Part shown: in pieces, positions 10,034 to 19,722 of the stretch
How positions within the stretch are numbered: the stretch's first letter is position 1
How the letters are laid out: each line of letters starts with the position of its first letter
NCBI GenBank assembly: GCA_000009845.1
Contig: AP006628.2
Location: forward strand, 530,590-594,589
Direction: 5' to 3'
Length of the DNA stretch: 64,000 nucleotides
Source of the DNA: Onion yellows phytoplasma OY-M
Lineage (GTDB): Bacteria > Bacillota_I > Bacilli_A > Acholeplasmatales > Acholeplasmataceae
Program-made: the position numbers and the translations under genes
Notes under the pieces: model-generated
What the model was told of the DNA's origin: nothing
Database searches by the model: none
The model's input: the letters and a program-made list of their open reading frames with translations, nothing else

Positions 10034-11834
10034 TTATATTTGTATTTCAAATGTATATTGTCCTTGTGAATAAATAGTTCTTAAAAGCTCTATAAATTTT
10101 TCATAGGGTTTTTTGTCTTTTTATTGGGGTGTGTTAGGTTCTAAACAATATTGATCTAAATTAAGATATTGAAAATTAGGATTGAATTTTTTTATAGTAT
10201 CCCAATTATTTAATTCAGATTCAGATTCAGATTTATTTTTATTAAAAAATTGATTTTTTTTAAAAGTTTGTATAAATGCAGGTTCAGGTTTAGATTCGTC
10301 TTCTTGAAATTCTTCATCCATAAAGATTTGTTTGAATTTATTTATAAATGCATTTTGTTCTTGTGGATTTCTAATTGGTGGTAAATAACGGTCATTTGCT
10401 CTGTCTTGCAATAATTTATCGAGTTTATCGTTTTGCAAGCTTCTACTTTGTAGGTTTGGTTCTTCTTTTTCAAATTGATGTTTAAGTGATTCATCTTTTG
10501 AAAGAGAATCAATTATATTTAAAAATCTAACTGTTTTAGAAAATAAATCATCATATTCAAAAGAAGGTTTTTTTCCTTTATTTGCTTTTTCAATTCCTTT
10601 TAACATTGACATTAAAGAAATAAGGTGATGTTGAGTTTGATAAAAAGTAGTTTCTAAATATAGAATAGAATTTTGGTCTGCAAAACAATTATTTTTTATT
10701 TCTTCTTTTTTATAGTCTAATAAATTTTTTAATTCAAAGTAATATTTACTTATTTTTTTAATAGCTAATAAAAGATATTTAGTTTGAATAAGGGTTACTT
10801 GAAATAATAAAGCATCTCCTTATTTTTTAACCACAGGATAAAAAGTTGTTTTAAATTCGCTGTTTATACAATTTTTCCATTGTTGACAAGTTTGACATTT
10901 TTTAAAATGGTTTTGGGGTTTTTCGCTATATTGGTATATATCAAAAGATTCAAGTTTTTTATTAAATTTATTTAAACATTTTATTTGTGATTCTAATTCT
11001 TTTATTTCTTCTATTAAATGTTTGTGTTCTTTCACTAAAGGACTTAAGTTTTCTTGAAGATTTGTAATTTGAGTTTGAATTGGGGGAAGTTCGTTATTTG
11101 TAATATTATTGATTTGAGTTTGATTAGATTGAACGGCGCTTTGTATATTTCCAATTCTTTCTTGAATATCACTATTATTCCTTCTTATTTCTTCTAAATT
11201 GCTTTCTGAGTAATTTTGTGATGTAGAACTTGGTTCGTTTTGGATTTGATTTCCCAAATTTGTAATTTGTCCTTGCAAAGTAGTATTGTTATTTTTTAAA
11301 GTTTCTAAATTGTTTTCTAATTGTTTTTTTTGCTTTTTGCTTCTAATTCTTGATTTTTCAAAGGAATTATTTGATTATGTAATTCGTCTTTATTATTTAC
11401 TTTTTGATTCTTTTCTGTTGTTAAATTCTCTATCTTTTCTTTATTTTGAGCTTGTTTATCTTCAATATAATCTTTTCTTTTTCTTTCCAAATAATCAGTT
11501 TGTAATTTATTTTTAGGAATTTCATTAAAGTTATTTTTAATTATTTCATTATCTAATTTACTTATTTTTATATTATTTTCTTCTAATGATGTTTCTTCTA
11601 AAATATCATTGACTTTATTAATAGTTTGTTCTACATTTAATTTATCATAATCCAGACTAAATGTTTCTGGTGCAACAAAAGGATATGGGGGATTATATGT
11701 AGTTTCTAAATGGGTTTGAGGTAGTGTTTTTGTTTTTTTAAACCATCCAAAAGGATCAATAATAAGAATAGCTAATAATACAAATAAAAATCCAGATATA
11801 ATTACAACTAGACATAATAATTGTTTTTGTTTTT
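10034..11834 (-). pseudogene. Membrane-anchored coiled-coil protein, frameshifted and with stops
   Basis: One gene of about 600 codons. The likely start is a GTG near 11844 after AAAGGCGG; an upstream ATG at 11955 is in frame but poorly placed. A membrane span (LLCLVVIISGFLFVLLAILII) is followed by heptad-rich coiled coil. The frame shifts in a T-run near 11333, then continues as LENNLETLKNN...LQGQITNLGNQI. An in-frame TAA lies at 10820, and another at 10121 after which KPYEKFIELLRTIYSQGQYTF still reads sensibly to a final TAA at 10034. A CXXC...CXXW cluster sits near 10870-10920. First gene of the leftward cluster. Function unknown. Confidence 0.62.
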
Positions 11835-12573
11835 GTTGTGTCACTTTTAAAACAACCGCCTTTCTTCTTATCCTAAATAAGAAATTGTTTTTTATTGTAA
11901 AAATGTAAAAATAATAAATTTTTAATATGATGATCAGTTTCCAAAAGATAAACAATTTAAAATGTTTAAAAACTTATAAAGCTCAATTTAGCTATTTTTG
12001 CAGCATTTGGAAAAACTTAGATATTATGCAAGCCAGTTTGTAAATTAATATAGTGAAATTATTACTTTTACATAAAAAAACCTTTCTTTTATTTTTGTTG
12101 TATATTAAGTATTGATAACTTAACAATTTGCAAATATTAATTATAATTATAAAATTACTTATAAATATACTTATATCTATTAATTTATAAATATACAATT
12201 ACAAATAATATTTTTAATCTAATTTTTAAAAAATAACAAATAAGGAAAAAAACAAATTGTTAATTAACTATATTTTCACATCAAAAAAAAAAAAACAACA
12301 AATATGCTTATTTATTTTAAATATTTGTATTTTTCCATCAATTTACAAATAAAAACTGCTAAAATATTAAAATATTGAGTAATTTTAAAAATATTAATAC
12401 AAATAACAATATATGTTGTATAATAAGAGTACTTATTTGTAATCTATGATTTGTGATTTTGGTTTTAAGATTTAAAGATTTAGCAATGATAATTTGGCAA
12501 TTTAGCAATTTTATAAATAAGTTGTAGCATAAATGGGGTTTGATAAATTATAACAAAAAAGAAAAGTAATTTT
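11835..12573. other. Non-coding divergent intergenic region
   Basis: About 740 bases between the leftward coiled-coil cluster and a rightward DUF2963 gene. Very AT-rich. A 68-codon leftward frame at 11992-12198 has no ribosome binding site and is compositionally random. A TATAAT-like box near 12418 (GTTGTATAATAAG) could be the -10 for the rightward gene. Nothing else stands out. Confidence 0.5.
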
Positions 12574-13287
12574 ATGAAATTTGTAAAAAAAGAAACAAAA
12601 GACCAAAAAGACACAACAACTCCCAAAGAACACAAAGACAAACACAAACAAAAAAAGCATAAATGGCAATTAATTCACATATTGTGCCTTATTTTAATGG
12701 TTATTATAATGTTTTTAAGTAGTTTTATTTTATATAACAAAGAACGCAAAGATAAAATATTTACTCAAAAAAAAGAATCAACAAAACTACCAAATCCGAT
12801 TATCCAAGAAAATAAACCAAATAAAGAAAATAATAATGAAATAGTTAACCAAAATAAATTAATTTCAAACGAAAATAATTTAATTGTTACAAACTCAAAC
12901 GAAAATACCCAAATGATAAATATATACGATTCAATAACAAACAATTTAATCAAAAAAACTACTTTTTACCCCAATCAAAAAACTATTAATTTCATTGAAA
13001 AATACAACCCCCAAACTAAAAAATGCCTCCAAATAAAACACTTTACACAACAAGGAACTTTATTTTGTGTCATATATCTTGATCAAAATACTAAAAAAAT
13101 AACAAAAATAATTTATTACCAAGACAATAACAAAATAGACAATGAAGCTAAATATAGCCTTCAAACTGGAAAAAAGATTTCTCATACTTACTATCTTAAA
13201 AACGGCATTGATATTGATTACATAGATAAATACAACGAAAAAGAAGAAATTTCAGAAACAATCCATTATATTGTTACAAAATACTAA
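12574..13287 (+). CDS. DUF2963 membrane protein
   Basis: 237 residues. A highly basic N-terminus (Lys/His/Asp) is followed by one membrane span (about residues 31-54) and a long Asn/Lys/Glu linker. The C-terminal half has repeats of the type YNPQTKK, YSLQTGK and YNEKEEI, matching the Mollicutes-restricted DUF2963 family. Topology and role are not known; these proteins are abundant in phytoplasmas, and related repeats appear at 43360-44518 inside the 6.9-kb element. The ATG follows AAAAAAGAAAAGTAATTTT, a weak ribosome binding site. A clear terminator follows. Confidence 0.75.
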   Translation: MKFVKKETKDQKDTTTPKEHKDKHKQKKHKWQLIHILCLILMVIIMFLSSFILYNKERKDKIFTQKKESTKLPNPIIQENKPNKENNNEIVNQNKLISNENNLIVTNSNENTQMINIYDSITNNLIKKTTFYPNQKTINFIEKYNPQTKKCLQIKHFTQQGTLFCVIYLDQNTKKITKIIYYQDNNKIDNEAKYSLQTGKKISHTYYLKNGIDIDYIDKYNEKEEISETIHYIVTKY

Positions 13288-13323
13288 ACTAGTTTTGTTC
13301 CTTGAAAAAGCCCCAAAATAAAA

Positions 13324-13349
13324 AAAGACCAACTTTGAAGTTGATCTTT
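13324..13349 (+). terminator. Rho-independent terminator
   Basis: Inverted repeat AAGACCAACTT / AAGTTGATCTT followed by a short T-rich run, 37 bases after the DUF2963 gene. Confidence 0.7.
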
Positions 13350-13431
13350 ATATTATCATAAATATTTAGTTTTGGGAAATTTAGTCTTGATTTTAGTAAA
13401 AATAATATTTATAATTTTAAAAAACTAATTG

Positions 13432-14105
13432 TTATTTTGTGTTTGCAAAATTTTGAAAAATAAAATACAATATCAAAACAACAAATAATAAAATAAATAT
13501 TACAAAGAAAAAAAATAAAAAACTATTGGTTACATTAGAATTATTATTTTGAGAAGTATCAGAAGAACCGGAACCACCTGAAGGAGTTAAAGGATTTTGA
13601 TCTTTTAAAATATTAAATTGAGTATTTAATTGATCTACATGAACTTTTTGATCTTTTAATTTGTTAATTCCACCCAATTGGTCTAAAGCTTCTTGCACTT
13701 TTGCATCTAAATTAGATGATTCATCAGAAACACTGCTTTTTGAATCTTGTTCATATATTTCATCATTTAATGTGGATATTGATTTCATATATGAAAAAAT
13801 ATTTGTAATTTTGTCTAAAACATTATCGTACTCTTTAGAAACTTCTCTAAATTTTAATGTTTTTGCTGTCAATATTTCAAATGATGTTAAAATACTATTA
13901 ACATCTGTATTTAATTTTTGTACCCAAATATATATTTGTTCCAAATAATCAATTACTTGTTGTTGGGCTCCTACTTCTTTTTTTTTAATTAAATCTAGGA
14001 TATTTATAAAAATGGGATCATTTAAATATTTTTGAATTTCTGTTTGATTATTAACTGCTAATTTATTAATTTCAGTTTTGATTTGAGTAATTATCGCGAT
14101 AGAAA
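13432..14105 (-). pseudogene. 3' part of a tail-anchored coiled-coil protein cut by a group II intron remnant
   Basis: The leftward frame is open from the intron edge (about 14105) to 13432. It reads from KTEINKLAVNNQTEIQKYL through helical Lys/Glu/Asp/Gln sequence to a C-terminal membrane span (FLLFFFFVIFILLFVVLILY-like, last 30 residues). The ATG at 13944 is internal; similar coding sequence continues upstream to the intron. No 5' exon with the same character is visible between the intron and tengu, so the gene seems headless. Family not recognised. Confidence 0.55.
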
Positions 14106-14720
14106 CAAAACGCCTTAATTATTAGCTAATAATTAGGTTTTTTTGAGCCTCGCACAACACCGTACAAGCAAGTTTCCAAGCATACAGCGTTTATATAAAA
14201 TATATTTCTTCTTTCGCCTTGTATTTGGTTTTCCCAAATTCCTTGGTAAGTCAGTCCACTTATGCATTCCAGCTAAGCTTTGAATTTCTTACGACTACTA
14301 CGATTCTGCTTTTTCCTTGAGCCTAAACACTTAAGTTTATTTTAGATGCTTTTATACTTTTATCAAATAACTTTCTTTTAGCAAATAACTTTTAGGAAGA
14401 TAGAAGTTACTCTAATTTCTTACCTTAATAGTTTTAGGAGAGATAACCACAATTAATATACAAAAATAAAAAAATTATGTGGTTGTGGTGGTTTTAGGTT
14501 TAGCAATTTTGCTTGCCACTTAAATCAATAAGTGTTAGTAAATTTTATATACGCAAAAAATATATAAACTGCCCTAAAATATAAGGTATCAACTGTTTTT
14601 CCTTATAGCTACTGCCCGTTTTTTTCTCTTAGGCTTATTGCAAAGCTTTTCCATGACTATTTTCAACTCGCAAATCCAAACGATAAACAGTTTCTCGTTT
14701 TTTTGCTTTTATTTTCTGCT
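14106..14720 (-). mobile_element. Group II intron remnant (no maturase)
   Basis: On the minus strand, 14156-14191 has the form of domain V: GCTGTATGC, a GGAAAC tetraloop region, then GCTTGTACGGTG, with a lower helix that pairs throughout with wobbles. At 14113-14137 a domain-VI-like hairpin follows: CCT and eight pairs around a GC loop, with one unpaired A on the 3' side, the classic branch-point position. Upstream sequence (near 14220-14300) resembles the structured RNA of bacterial group II introns. No reverse transcriptase frame is present, so it is an ORF-less or deleted copy. The 5' boundary near 14720 is a guess; base composition changes there. Confidence 0.62.
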
Positions 14721-14808
14721 ATAATCTATCTTGCTTTCACAAAATAGACCAAAAATATGTTGTACTGCATTACTAATTGCAGTTGTAAGTGGTTAATTTA
14801 CTAAGAAA

Positions 14809-15021
14809 TTAGGCATCTTTCTCGCCCTTTTGCAATAAATCTTGACATTGTATTTTTATTTGTTCTGTTTGATTCTCTTTAGTTTCAATTAGAGTTATCA
14901 CGTTTTCAATATCATCATCTTGGTCAGCAAAAATTAAATAATTGTGATTTAAAAATAGCAAAATAGCCCAAAAGCCAGCAAATATTAACAGTTTTGCTTT
15001 ATGTTTTTTGAGTTTTACCAT
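14809..15021 (-). CDS. tengu: TENGU secreted virulence peptide
   Basis: A 70-residue preprotein: a basic N-terminus (MVKLKKHKAK), a hydrophobic signal core and cleavage after NHNYLIFA. This leaves a mature 38-residue peptide starting DQDDDIENVITL. The lengths and this start agree with the TENGU effector of onion yellows phytoplasma as I recall it. From the literature, TENGU is secreted by Sec, moves in the plant and perturbs auxin/jasmonate pathways to give witches' broom, dwarfism and sterile flowers. AGGTGAT lies about ten bases before the ATG. It sits alone between a group II intron remnant and another secreted-protein gene. Confidence 0.9.
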   Translation of the reverse strand: MVKLKKHKAKLLIFAGFWAILLFLNHNYLIFADQDDDIENVITLIETKENQTEQIKIQCQDLLQKGEKDA

Positions 15022-15412
15022 AATTTATATATCACCTGCTTTCTTTATATGATTTTATTTCCAACTTAACATTGAAATAAAATTTAAAAAATTAAAAAGG
15101 CAAATACAAAAATAGAAAATAAATAAATTTTAAAAATCATCTTTGTAGAATCATCAAAAAATGTATTTATTCTCATGCTAATTATAACACAAATTAAAGT
15201 TAAAAAATGTAATATTATAATAAAATCACTGCATTTTATTCAATTTTAACAAACTAAATCTCGATTAAAAATTAATTAAATATTAAAAGAATAATTAATT
15301 CAGGTCATTTTAAAACGGTTTTTTAGATACAAAACATTTAAATTATGATATAATAAACCTACAGGATGATAGTTACTTTAAGTTTGTATATTTTAATTAG
15401 GAGGTTTTATAA
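15022..15412. other. Divergent promoter region between tengu and a secreted-protein gene
   Basis: About 390 non-coding bases. A TATAAT at 15349-15354 lies 60 bases before the rightward TTG start and is a plausible -10; the -35 is weak. AT-rich sequence near 15180-15200 could hold the tengu promoter on the other strand. No hairpins of note. Confidence 0.5.
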
Positions 15413-15988
15413 TTGTTAAAAAAATCAGTTAAAAACAATTATTTAATTTTCTTGATATTAATTACATTTGTGTTTATTTCATGTTTCTTATCAGCATTTA
15501 TTCCAAGTGCTTTTGCAGATGACAAAAAAGATCCAAAAGAAAAAACAACTCCTGTATCTGAATCACCACAATCACAAGGACCAAAATTAGAGGTAGTAGA
15601 TTATGATTTAGTTCAAAGCTTTCAAGATTCTTTAAATACAAAAACATCATTATCATGTTCTTGCGTGGCTTACAAAATGAAATTATATTTAAAAGCCAAA
15701 AATCCTAAATCTCAATCTGAAGTTGGAACACTTGTAGAGTTTCTATATTCTAGCGTTCTAGGAGTTGATTATTGGGAAAATATAGAAGTAGACAGTTTTG
15801 ATAAATGCACATATGATGATGATAATACAAAAGCAAATTTAATAAGCATATTAACAATGATTTTTAAAGAAGCTAAAACACTTTTATCCAATGTAGATGA
15901 ATCTTGTCTTCTTTTAGTAGAACAATTAAATGATAAACTTTTTGCAAGTTGGATACAAGATACAGTAAAGAGTCTTTGGGCCAAATAA
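15413..15988 (+). CDS. Putative secreted protein with Sec signal peptide
   Basis: 191 residues starting at TTG 15413. The start is fixed by the strong ribosome binding site AGGAGG at 15399-15404; no ATG competes. A typical signal peptide (KKSVKNN..., hydrophobic core, SAFIPSAFA) ends before DDKKDPKEK, leaving a mature protein of about 155 residues. It has four cysteines in CSC...C...C arrangement and no further membrane span, so it is probably released. It neighbours tengu and is a candidate host-directed effector or surface protein. No family recognised. A very strong terminator follows. Confidence 0.78.
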   Translation: MLKKSVKNNYLIFLILITFVFISCFLSAFIPSAFADDKKDPKEKTTPVSESPQSQGPKLEVVDYDLVQSFQDSLNTKTSLSCSCVAYKMKLYLKAKNPKSQSEVGTLVEFLYSSVLGVDYWENIEVDSFDKCTYDDDNTKANLISILTMIFKEAKTLLSNVDESCLLLVEQLNDKLFASWIQDTVKSLWAK

Positions 15989-16034
15989 AGCTTAATAAAA
16001 AAATATTAAAATTATAAATTAAATTATTGAAAAC

Positions 16035-16064
16035 AACCATTTACGGCATTCCCGTAAATGGTTT
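16035..16064 (+). terminator. Strong Rho-independent terminator
   Basis: AACCATTTACGG, a 5-base loop, CCGTAAATGGTT and a T-run; one of the most stable hairpins in the window. It ends the secreted-protein transcript. Confidence 0.9.
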
Positions 16065-16381
16065 TTATTTTATCAATTTCATTGCACAAAAATATCAAAA
16101 AACAATAATTATGTAAAAAAAACACCATCACCAAACAAATAATGTGTTATAATAAAGACATTAAAACTTAAATGAAATATTTTTTCTTTTGAAAAACATT
16201 AATAAATTAAATAACTATTAAATTAACTAATTCACAAAGTGAATTTTAAAAAATATTATGAAATTTATTATCTTACATCAAAACCAAAGAAAATAACAAA
16301 TAATTTAAGTAAAATTGTATAAAATTATATCAAAAAATACAATTAAATATACAAAAAAGGAAGAAACTGTGGAACGATCCT
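16065..16381. other. Upstream region of the amino-acid ABC operon
   Basis: About 315 AT-rich bases, non-coding. ATGTGTTATAATAAAG at about 16140 contains TATAAT and is a reasonable -10. A purine-rich AAGGAAG near 16358 lies 17 or more bases before the ATG at 16382, an unusually long spacing. Confidence 0.45.
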
Positions 16382-17080
16382 ATGAAAAACTGCTATAATT
16401 TATTTATAAATAATCTACCCTCATATTGGAATGTAATTTGTACTACTATAAGCCTTGCTTTTTTAGGAACATTAGGGGCTTTTTTTTTATCTTTATGGCT
16501 CCTTTATATCAAAGGAATCAGAAAAAAGAAACGGATAAGATTTTATGAGAGATATTTTTACAAAACAATAGATATTATCTTATATTTTTATATCTTTTTT
16601 GTTAAAAGTGTCCCTATGATGTTACAAGCAATGCTTTTTTTTTATGGACTTAGAAGAACTGGTTGTTTTGAATGGTTAGAACCTTTTCAAGCCGCACTAT
16701 TTATCCTTATTTTTAATTCTTGCGCTATGTTAGCAGAATTTATGATTAAAAATATGTCCTTTTTTGACCCTGGTCAAATTGAGGCATCCCTAGCTTTAGG
16801 AATGACTCGCAAGCAAGCTTTTAAACGCGTTATATGTCCTCAAGTAATCCATCAATCTTTACTGCGAATTATCAATGAATTTATTCTAAATATCAAAGAT
16901 ATTTGTGTTTTTTATGTAATTACAGTTGTAGATATTTTTACTTTTAGCAAAAACAATTATAGAACATCAAATAATTTTGGTTTTTTAATCAACGCATCTT
17001 TAATATATATAATTTTAATTTTCATCTCTTCTTATCTTTTAAAAAAATTAGAAACCAAATTAGGTAATAAAAATGCATAA
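16382..17080 (+). CDS. artQ: Amino-acid ABC transporter permease
   Basis: 232 residues with about four to five membrane spans. It has the cytoplasmic EAA loop of polar amino-acid permeases: GQIEASLALGMTRKQAF then KRVICPQV. It forms the membrane channel of an importer with the ATPase that overlaps its 3' end by 8 nt and the permease at 18988. It resembles that second permease closely (VKSVPMMLQAM and KSIPMMLQAM), so the pair likely forms a heterodimer. Substrate probably arginine, glutamine or similar; the art name follows common phytoplasma annotation and is not proven. The region after residue 180 diverges from its partner and may be less constrained. Confidence 0.82.
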   Translation: MKNCYNLFINNLPSYWNVICTTISLAFLGTLGAFFLSLWLLYIKGIRKKKRIRFYERYFYKTIDIILYFYIFFVKSVPMMLQAMLFFYGLRRTGCFEWLEPFQAALFILIFNSCAMLAEFMIKNMSFFDPGQIEASLALGMTRKQAFKRVICPQVIHQSLLRIINEFILNIKDICVFYVITVVDIFTFSKNNYRTSNNFGFLINASLIYIILIFISSYLLKKLETKLGNKNA

Positions 17081-17819
17081 TATCATCGAAATTACAAATC
17101 TCCAAAAAAAATATGGCACTAAAGTTGTTTTAAAAGACATTAATTTAAAAATCAAACAAAACGAAATTATTACTTTAATAGGGCCTTCAGGAGCTGGTAA
17201 ATCTTCTCTTTTAAGATGTCTTAATTTATTGGAAGAACCTGATTTTGGCACTATTTTATTTGAAGGCACAAATATCTTAAATCCAAAATATAATGTGTAT
17301 AATTTAAGAAAAAAAATTGGCATGGTTTTTCAACATTTCAATTTATTTGCCCACAAAAATGTCTTGAATAATTGCACTTTGGCAATCACAGAAGTATTTA
17401 AAAAAAGCAAAGAAGAAGCACAAACAATAGCACGCGAAAAATTACAAAAAGTAGGACTCTTAGATGTATCATCTCAAAGCATTCAAACACTTTCAGGAGG
17501 ACAAAAACAACGGGTTGCAATTGCAAGAGCCTTATGTATGAATCCAGAAATAATTTTATTTGATGAACCTACCGCTTCTTTGGATCCACAATTAACTAAA
17601 GAAGTTCTTGATATTATGACTAATTTAACTCATGAAAAAATAACTATTATTTTAGTAACTCATGAAATTGCATTTGCTCAAAAAATTTCTGATAGAATTG
17701 TTTTTATGGCAGATGGCATAATTTTAGAAGAAGGAACTCCACAACAAATACTTAACAACCCTCAAAGTGATAAATTAAAAACTTTTCTCAAAGATGCTTC
17801 TTTTAATAAATACAAATGA
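17073..17819 (+). CDS. artP: Amino-acid ABC transporter ATPase
   Basis: 248 residues, the nucleotide-binding subunit. It has Walker A GPSGAGKS (37-44), the Q-loop in VFQHFNLF, the signature LSGGQKQRVAIARAL, Walker B EIILFDEPTASLDP and the switch VTHE. Length and motifs match the GlnQ/ArtP/HisP group that serves polar amino-acid importers. It overlaps the upstream permease gene, so the two are translationally coupled. Phytoplasmas lack most amino-acid synthesis, so import of this kind is likely essential. Confidence 0.95.
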   Translation: MHNIIEITNLQKKYGTKVVLKDINLKIKQNEIITLIGPSGAGKSSLLRCLNLLEEPDFGTILFEGTNILNPKYNVYNLRKKIGMVFQHFNLFAHKNVLNNCTLAITEVFKKSKEEAQTIAREKLQKVGLLDVSSQSIQTLSGGQKQRVAIARALCMNPEIILFDEPTASLDPQLTKEVLDIMTNLTHEKITIILVTHEIAFAQKISDRIVFMADGIILEEGTPQQILNNPQSDKLKTFLKDASFNKYK

Positions 17820-18022
17820 TTCAAAAATAATAAATTTAAAATAAGCAAGCCAAAAAGAAAAACTATAATCAAAAAAAAATATTAAATAAGGCGTTTTAAT
17901 AAAAACAAGTAAATAACAAAAGTGATAATTTTATAATTGACTAAATAAATATTATAATTATAATTTTTTTAATTACAAAAACTTTTATTAATAAAAAATA
18001 TAATCCCAAAAGAGGTAATAAA

Positions 18023-18985
18023 ATGAAACAGAATAAAAATTTAATTATTAGTTTAGTTGTTGGTGCTTTTGTAATTTTAGGCATAATAGGAGGAATTGTA
18101 TGGTGGCAACTAACAAAAGATAAAACAACTAATCAAACCACCCCAACCGAAGAAATTGCATTAAATGGCGATTTAGTAGTAGGAATGGAACTTGAATACG
18201 CTCCTTTAGAATGGGTTACTATGGGAAACAACGAACAATACAAAGACCAAATACATCCTATTCAAGGAAAAAAAAATGGATTTGCTTGTGGTTATAATGT
18301 AGCAATTGCTAAAAAATTAGCTAAAAAGTTAAGTAAAAAATTAATTATTAAAAAAATAGATTTTGATGGATTATTTAATGCTTTAACAAGTAATGAAGTA
18401 GATTTAGTTATTGCAGGACATACCAAAACCCCTGAAAGAGAAGAAACAGTTGCTTTTTCAGACCCTTATCATTTTGGATCAGTTAAAGTTATCTTACACA
18501 AAGATTTAGAAGTAAACAATCTTGCAGATTTAAAAGAAAAAAAAATAGCTTACCAAAAAGATTCTGCACACGAAAAAAAAGCAAAAATGATAAGCGATCA
18601 TCCTCAAGAATTACAAGATTTAAATGCTTTTAATTTAGGATTGCTAGCAAAAACAATTGATGGTTATATTTTAGAATCTGATTTTGCAGAATTATTTATA
18701 TCAAAAAATCCAAAATTAGCAAAATCAGTTCCAAACATCGATAACCAATTAATGGAAAAAATCAAAGAATATTATGACTCAAACCCTCAACTTACAAAAG
18801 AAGAATGCCAAACTTTCCAAAACACCAAACAATCACATATAGCAATCAAAAAAGAAAATGAAAAATTAACAAAAGAGGTCAATAAAGCATTAGAAGAACT
18901 ACATTTTACACAAGATAACCAAACAACTCAAGCATTAAAATTAAAAGCTGTTCAACATTCAAAAGATGAAAATGCTAATTTATAA
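18023..18985 (+). CDS. artI: Amino-acid ABC transporter solute-binding protein
   Basis: 320 residues of the family 3 solute-binding fold. An N-terminal membrane anchor (about residues 8-28, no lipobox cysteine) is followed by the ligand-binding lobes, with DLVVGMELEYAPLEW and DGLFNALTSNEVDLVIAGHTKTPEREE typical of the family. It should stay tethered to the outer face of the membrane and hand amino acids to the permeases. AAAGAGG precedes the ATG. It is followed after 2 nt by the second permease. The 200-nt gap before it may hold its own promoter. Confidence 0.9.
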   Translation: MKQNKNLIISLVVGAFVILGIIGGIVWWQLTKDKTTNQTTPTEEIALNGDLVVGMELEYAPLEWVTMGNNEQYKDQIHPIQGKKNGFACGYNVAIAKKLAKKLSKKLIIKKIDFDGLFNALTSNEVDLVIAGHTKTPEREETVAFSDPYHFGSVKVILHKDLEVNNLADLKEKKIAYQKDSAHEKKAKMISDHPQELQDLNAFNLGLLAKTIDGYILESDFAELFISKNPKLAKSVPNIDNQLMEKIKEYYDSNPQLTKEECQTFQNTKQSHIAIKKENEKLTKEVNKALEELHFTQDNQTTQALKLKAVQHSKDENANL

Positions 18986-18987
18986 TA

Positions 18988-19722
18988 ATGTCAAATATTT
19001 TTAATTGGTTTAATTTATTAAAAAGATTATTAAAAATATATTATCCATTATATAAAGAAGGCTTTGACACCACATTTAAAATTGCTTTATTTGGTACCAT
19101 AGGAGCTTTTATAGTATCTTTATGTGTGCTTTATATTAAAGGAATCATAACTCTTAATAAACATACAAAAATGAGTTTAAAAAAACAATATTTCTTTAAA
19201 ATACTTGATAAAAGCATTAATGTTTATATTTTTATTATTAAAAGTATTCCTATGATGTTGCAAGCAATGTTTTTTCATTTCGGACTCAAAGGAACTGGTT
19301 ATTTTAAATGGTTAACTCCATTGCAATCTGGTTTATTTGTAATTATTTTTAACTCAGCTGCTTATCTTGCTGAAGTTATGATTAAAAATATGGAATTTTT
19401 TGACTCTGGACAAATTGAAGCATCATTATCTTTGGGGATGACACAAACACAAACCTTTAAAAAGGTTGTGTGTCCCCAAGTTGTCCGTAAATCTTTATTA
19501 AGAATTTCTAATGAATTTATTGTTAATATCAAAGATAGTAGTGTTTTTGGAGTTATTGGCATAAATGAACTTTATAATGCAGGAAGCACAGTAAACGCAT
19601 CTGTTGCAAGTGCAAATGCAAAAATATTGGCTTTAATAGTGCCTGTCTTTGTTTATTTAGTTTTGGTGTTATTAGTTTCTTTGTTATTGAAAAAAATAGA
19701 AAAAATAAATGATAGAAAATAA
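18988..19722 (+). CDS. artM: Amino-acid ABC transporter permease
   Basis: 244 residues, about five membrane spans, with the EAA motif GQIEASLSLGMTQTQTF. The region after it (NIKDSSVFGVIGINELYNAG) is well conserved, unlike in the upstream paralog. It starts 2 nt after the solute-binding gene, so they are co-translated. It completes a four-gene importer: permease, ATPase, binding protein, permease. Confidence 0.92.
   Translation: MSNIFNWFNLLKRLLKIYYPLYKEGFDTTFKIALFGTIGAFIVSLCVLYIKGIITLNKHTKMSLKKQYFFKILDKSINVYIFIIKSIPMMLQAMFFHFGLKGTGYFKWLTPLQSGLFVIIFNSAAYLAEVMIKNMEFFDSGQIEASLSLGMTQTQTFKKVVCPQVVRKSLLRISNEFIVNIKDSSVFGVIGINELYNAGSTVNASVASANAKILALIVPVFVYLVLVLLVSLLLKKIEKINDRK

Noticed and set aside
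4614-10034. Use of an altered genetic code to explain in-frame stops
   Set aside because: The stops are TAA and TAG as well as frameshifts, UGA is used as a normal stop elsewhere, and neighbouring genes are free of internal stops.
11286-11516. Rightward 76-codon Phe/Leu-rich frame
   Set aside because: Antisense to Lys/Glu/Asn-rich coiled-coil sequence of the gene at 10034-11834.
17060-17323. Leftward 87-codon frame within the ABC ATPase gene
   Set aside because: Opposite strand of a clearly coding gene, no signals.
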